Assembly: GCA_003427395.1 (NCBI GenBank)
Contig: BFEA01000156.1
Span: 1,904,483 to 1,951,731 of the forward strand
DNA: 47,249 nt
Reading direction: 5' to 3'
Source of the DNA: Chara braunii
Lineage: Eukaryota; Streptophyta; Charophyceae; Charales; Characeae
The notes below the pieces were generated by a model, which saw only the letters and a program-made list of their open reading frames with translations, was not told the origin of the DNA and made no database searches. Positions 43,306 to 47,249 of this stretch are shown piece by piece. How positions within the stretch are numbered: position 1 is the first letter of the stretch; every line of letters begins with the position of its first letter. Made by a program: the position numbers and the translations under genes.

Positions 43306-43563
43306 CATTCCCGAGCGGGTACCTCATGGTGCTACGGTCGCAAGGCTTTGTAGATGTTGTATGGGGGGTCCCACACGTCGAGTGTCCTGCTGGCCGTGCT
43401 TAGGACGCTATAGTTGGCAGGGGGGGGTCGCTGAGAAGTCTCCCGGGTTGGAATCCCCCCTGGAGTGTGATTAAAGCACTGGCCGCCAGGGTAGGGCCTG
43501 CCTATACCTCAGGCTGCACAACCTTTAAAAAACGGGATAACTACCACGCAGTCACGAAAGCAG
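43306..43563. other. Unassigned interval
   Basis: No gene recognised. cccgggttggaatccccc near 43440-43458 looks B-box-like but was not supported as a tRNA. Confidence 0.35.
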
Positions 43564-43718
43564 TTTTTTTTTTTTTTTTTTTTTTTTTTGAAAAGCCCTT
43601 GCGATATCCCTCTATCCTGGCGGTGGTAAGAGAACCGTCAGAATTGAGGGCTTATCTGTTGGGCTGCTCCATCTATAGGTGGGGAGCGGCACCTGCTGGA
43701 AACCGGGTCCAGCGTCCC
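43564..43718 (-). repeat. Three-hairpin dispersed repeat, copy H
   Basis: 26 T's (43564-43589), then an 8-bp variable stem CTGGCGGT (43617-43624) with ACCGTCAG (43634-43641, one G:T) around the loop ggtaagaga. This is the same loop as copy A, but a T-A pair there is a C-G pair here. GCTCC...GGAGC and head GCTGGA-aaccggg-TCCAGC-GTCCC follow. It is the closest relative of copy A. Confidence 0.88.
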
Positions 43719-44417
43719 ATTGGTACAACATACAATACAGATATTGGTGATTGTTGTTTCCTAGGGCTATGGTGATACTTGTCTCTTCCCGGGTCTCCGT
43801 TGTCCCTTGGAGCTGCAATTTTCCCCTTCCCTTCATGGAGCACCTCCTTTACTATTAACATAGCCCTAGTTCTGCAGCCCCCCTGAATAAAAGGGTCCTA
43901 TTCTGCAACACCTCTGTGCAATGTCTCTATTGAAACCCTTGAAGCCCCTAAACCCCTAAACCCTCACTGTGACCTTAGAGAACCGAAAAAACCACAGTAT
44001 CTGCAGTACTGTTGGAATGAGATGGAAAGTACAGCAACAGAACACAAGACAATAGAACATTAGTATCTTGGGGCATCCCTGTCGAAATGAGGCGGCCCTG
44101 TTCTGCAGCCCCTCTATTCATTGTGACTATCTGTCGTCCCTTTAGAACCCTTTAGAACCCTTGAAGACCCTATAACTCCAACCTTTTCTTACCGCAATCA
44201 GGATGAGGACTGCCAGACTCAGACCATCACAGATTCCTGCAGGTGCCCACTTTGTTGTTGCCGCCATCCTGTCGCTTACACTCCGGGACTTTCCAAAACA
44301 CACCCCAAGACCTTTTGAGACCGTTCGACATGCTGGGCCGTTAGTCCACTGCAACAGTCGTTTCACTGCCCTCCAGTGCATTCCTGATTTCCACCATGAT
44401 CTCGTCTTGGCCCCCAC
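43719..44417. other. Unassigned interval with a short telomere-like run
   Basis: CCCCTAAACCCCTAAACCCT at 43945-43964 is about 2.5 units resembling the plant telomere repeat. aaccctttagaaccctt recurs at ~44140-44160. No gene recognised. Confidence 0.45.
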
Positions 44418-44452
44418 TGCATTTGAGACTGCGTTTTAGCAGTTTAGTCAGG

Positions 44453-44580
44453 GCCCGAGTTTCAATTGCAGTTGAATTGAAACTCGGGCTTCCTTTAGGT
44501 AGCAGTTCAGCCCTCGTCCCCGAGTTTCAATTGCAGTTGAATTGAAACTCGGGCTTCCTTTAGGTAGCAGTTCAGCCCTC
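44453..44580. repeat. 65-bp tandem duplication of a perfect palindrome
   Basis: GCCCGAGTTTCAATT (44453-44467) pairs with AATTGAAACTCGGGC (44475-44489) around gcagttg. The whole 65-bp unit, including tcctttaggtagcagttcag, is repeated once in tandem. It lies in the left TIR. The right TIR has a single, less symmetric version. Confidence 0.9.
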
Positions 44581-45277
44581 TTCCATGGACGAACAGCAGA
44601 TTAAAAAAAAAAGAACCAAAAAGCATCCCTTATGCTGTGATTGCGGTCCGATACAGGATGCTACGGTACTTGTCTGGAACTGAATGAAAAGAGGCAGTTA
44701 GCTGCCTGGCTTAGAATCCGCCCTGCCTGGCTGGCAGGGCGCTAGAAGGACCTCACAACAAAAAGAAATCAAAGAAAACGACATGTCTCACGGTCCTCAC
44801 ATACTGGCCAGATACATTCCTCAAAGCACTGGTGTAACTTCCACCTAGGTGGATTCATAGATCCTCGTTTCTTTTTTTTTTTTCTTTTTTTTTTTAATTT
44901 GAAAGGCTAATTCTTTGAAGCCCAACCAGGACTGCCTTTCAGGCCTTTTTTATTGTCATTATAGTATTACGGGGAACCCCGTAGCAGCCACATCCGTGCT
45001 CAAGCCTCCAACGAGGGAACATGCGGGAGCTGCACCCACCAGCAGGGGCGATACCTGCTACAGCAGGTGGGCGATGCCAGCCAGGGGTCAGCCGGTAGCA
45101 TCAGGACCGAGCTTCTTCAATGGGCCAGTCACTGTGCCTCCCCTCCGGTTCCTCTTTTTTTTTTCTCGTTTTCTTTCCTTTTTCTTCTTTGACCCCCATC
45201 CCTGCACTGTTGAAATACAGACCCAGGTTCAAATTGTGTAGGGCGGCCCCGCCACGCCCGCCATGCTACATCTGGGC

Positions 45278-45430
45278 CGTGGCCAATCTGGGGTGTGGCC
45301 GAGACATGTCGTCCGTGGCCAATCTGGGATGTGGCTGAGACATCTCGGCCGTGGCCAATCCGGGGTGTGGCCTAGACATCTCGGCCGTGGCCAGTCTGGG
45401 GTGCGGCCGAGACATCTCGGCCGTGGCCCA
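45278..45430. repeat. 36-bp minisatellite, about four units
   Basis: The unit gtggccaatctggggtgtgg followed by ccgagacatctcggcc is repeated with few changes. The unit is a multiple of 3, so all frames stay open through it. GAGACATCTC/GGCC words make each unit partly palindromic. Confidence 0.9.
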
Positions 45431-45504
45431 ACCATGGGGCTGGTTTTTTTTTTGTTTTTTTTTTTTCCCCAAGCCGTGGTGTGGCGCGGTGCGGCGCACG
45501 ACCA

Positions 45505-45561
45505 AAAAAAAAAAGAAGAAGAAGAAGAAGAAGAAGAAGAAGAAAAGAAAAGAAAAGAAAA
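45505..45561. repeat. (GAA)n / (AAAAG)n microsatellite
   Basis: An A run, then GAA repeats, then AAAAG repeats. Confidence 0.9.
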
Positions 45562-45665
45562 CCGGCCACGTGCCTGACTGAACTGCTAGAAAAGGAGAGC
45601 CTGAGTTTCAACTGCAATTGAAACTTGGGCCCTGTCTAAACTGCTAAAACGCAGTTCGAAATGCA

Positions 45666-47249
45666 ATTGCAGACAAGAATCACCGCAGCGGTAGAAGGGG
45701 GTCGCACGAGAGTGGGCTAACGCAGCGGCGATAGCAGCGGTGGCGGCGACCGGTAGTCATTAGTCGCGGCTGTGTAGGTGTTGCGTTTGAGCCTCGGGTT
45801 TCCATCATTCCTACGTGGCACCTACCCTGCCAGGCACCATAGCTGTGTGAGAGCTACGGCGACAGTGCCCTGGCGTAGCCTAGCCCTTGAGTGGGTATGG
45901 AGTGCCTCTGCACTCTTACGCCATGGCATCCTGGCAGCTCCTTATTGGACCTTCATACCAACCTACACACCTTACAAGACCTTGATACCAGAGGAGCCGC
46001 CTTCTCCTCAAGCCTTCTGCTGGATAGGGGGGGCTCCTTTCTCACCATCTAAAGGCCGCGCGCTGCACTTCACGACACGTCATCTTGACTGCCTTGTTCA
46101 TTAGTGCGAAATTCTGGCCTTTGTAGGACGTGTGATACGCAACCTCACGCCCCCTCGCAGCTTCCCGTACGGGGTCGCCGATCAGAGTTCTAGGAGGGGT
46201 GTGGCCGAGGATTTTTGGCCGTAAGGGTTGAGTCTCCCAGACGGAATGGGAGGCCCTCGTTTCGGGGCAGAGGTTTTCCCCGGAGTCGGACTGTCGTCGC
46301 GGAGTCCCGTGGGGGGGGTCGGATCACTCCGAAATGATAAAATCAAAAAGGTTTCCGCAAAAATGAACTGCCGTCTTGCATCGGGACGGAAAAAGGCATC
46401 AAGGGGAGAGGGCCATGGCGGTGGATGACAAAACTTCAGCCGTCAGGGGTTTGGGGGATAGGTGGTGGGTTCGAAGCCTTCAGGCCTCACAAAGCGGCCG
46501 AACCCTCAGGTCTTTGCTGTGGAGGTGGTTGGTTCGAGGCCTTCAAGCCTCGGCGTCGGACTCACATAGTCCGCGCGAAAGTTTCCGGGAGGGTAAAGTG
46601 GCGGGAGGACTCGCCGACATCTGAATTCGAAGTTGCGCGGGCAGCGCCCCCGCACTACGGGAAAGCTCGGGGAAACGTGTCGCTCCCTCGTAACCCAGGA
46701 CCAGCCGTCGCCAAGAACACGAGTCCCCCTGGCGACACCAGCGACAATCAAACTGCGGCCACCACACGGCGTGAGCGGCCGACCAGGGCAACACCGTATA
46801 AGGCAATATTAGAGTCGGGGAATCAAAACGATCAATCAAAACAAACCCGTTCCCCCTTATCTCATAAGCCCGAGGCGGGTCTTGCCAACACACTTGCTCC
46901 GTCCGCCTCAGCGGGCGCCGTACGTCCGCATCACAATAGACGCTGTCGTCTGCGATGGGGAAGGTCGGTAGCAAGATGAGACGATCGGAGGTACGTGATG
47001 AACACGGGCAAGGTCCCGCGTTCCCGGTCATCCGAACCAACACCGAATCTATCCAACAATCGTCGCAACTCTTCTCTCTCTAAGGTGGGCGCGTCGAGGG
47101 AAGACGGCGAAGTCTAAGCTCTCTCCCCTTACGGGGGCGTCGACCGTCCGCGCGGATGCAAGCGGTTGACATTACCGGTACGGGGGCGAGAAACTCAAAA
47201 AGCGAGGACTATCAGTTCAAAAAGGAAAGCAATTAAGAGAGAGAGAGAG
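45666..47249. other. Unassigned GC-rich right end
   Basis: No gene recognised. A ~28-bp word (ggtggttggttcgaggcctt, then caagcctc) occurs at about 46461-46488 and 46524-46551. Opposed open frames (46425-46979 on plus; 46543-47043 on minus) overlap and neither shows motifs. The window ends in (GA)n at 47238-47249. It could be LTR or intergenic sequence. Confidence 0.35.

Larger units (their letters stand above)
44418..45665. mobile_element. TIR-bearing element, ~1.25 kb, with no recognised transposase
   Basis: The left ~95 bp (from TGCATTTGAGACTGCG) is the inverse of the right end (…CGCAGTTCGAAATGCA, to 45665). It shares gcgttttagcagtttag, ggccc and gagtttcaa words in order. The interior has no transposase-like frame and includes T tracts (44872-44895), a minisatellite and (GAA)n. 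It could be a non-autonomous DNA transposon or a large foldback. No target duplication was verified. Confidence 0.6.

Noticed and set aside
43380-43470. Possible tRNA or Pol III promoter (ggttggaatcc resembles a B box)
   Set aside because: No acceptor stem, anticodon arm or A box could be placed around it.
43945-43964. Interstitial telomere array
   Set aside because: Only about 2.5 imperfect units, too short to claim a telomeric origin.
44418-45665. CRISPR-like or integron-like array of spaced palindromes
   Set aside because: Only two palindromes, in a eukaryotic transposon context, with no spacers or cas/intI-type gene.
46461-46551. ggttcgaggcc words that resemble tRNA B boxes
   Set aside because: They lie in a ~63-bp-spaced duplicated word with no cloverleaf.

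Overview
The window reads as a repeat-dense, non-genic stretch of a large plant-type nuclear genome. No intact host gene was recognised. The evidence for a streptophyte is: L1-type LINEs whose ORF1 has a DUF4283-like region plus a zinc knuckle and whose ORF2 ends in a zf-RVT zinc finger; Ty3/gypsy chromovirus sequence; a U6 snRNA fragment of plant/algal type; and many long poly(T)/poly(A) tracts. From general familiarity with the acidic and SR-rich gypsy-associated ORF, I lean toward a charophyte alga such as Chara, but this is an inference and was not checked. Several N bases lie inside repeats.

Layout. 1-4841 (-): L1-type LINE-A, running off the left edge, with a U6 snRNA fragment fused to its 5' end. 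4862-8200: small repeats, namely a dispersed 'three-hairpin' repeat with long poly(T) tracts, a perfect 65-bp foldback, and a 3' fragment of another LINE (LINE-B). 8205-13427 (+): decayed gypsy-A (RT, RNase H, a PHD-finger-like domain, integrase, then extra downstream ORFs joined by ATGA overlaps), followed by a possible LTR (14148-14820). 14820-20700: mostly unassigned, with another hairpin-repeat copy, a rearranged head-to-head LINE fragment and a small TIR element. 20718-28881 (+): nearly full-length but heavily mutated LINE-C. 28882-31740: small repeats and poly(T) tracts. 31745-33801 (+): 5'-truncated LINE-E of a different family. 34684-43142 (+): LINE-F, split by an inserted, truncated gypsy-B chromovirus in the opposite orientation (35606-38930). 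43154-47249: more hairpin repeats, a 1.25-kb TIR element with amplified palindromes and a minisatellite, then unassigned GC-rich sequence.

The genes here are mobile-element genes: ORF1 RNA-binding proteins, endonuclease/RT polyproteins and gypsy pol. All carry stops or frameshifts, and most identifiable nonsense changes are Trp-to-TGA or Gln-to-TAG, which points to C-to-T decay. The observations I rate highest are the U6-LINE chimera, the dispersed repeat whose stem sequence changes between copies while the pairing is kept, and the PHD-like finger with chained ATGA ORFs in gypsy-A.
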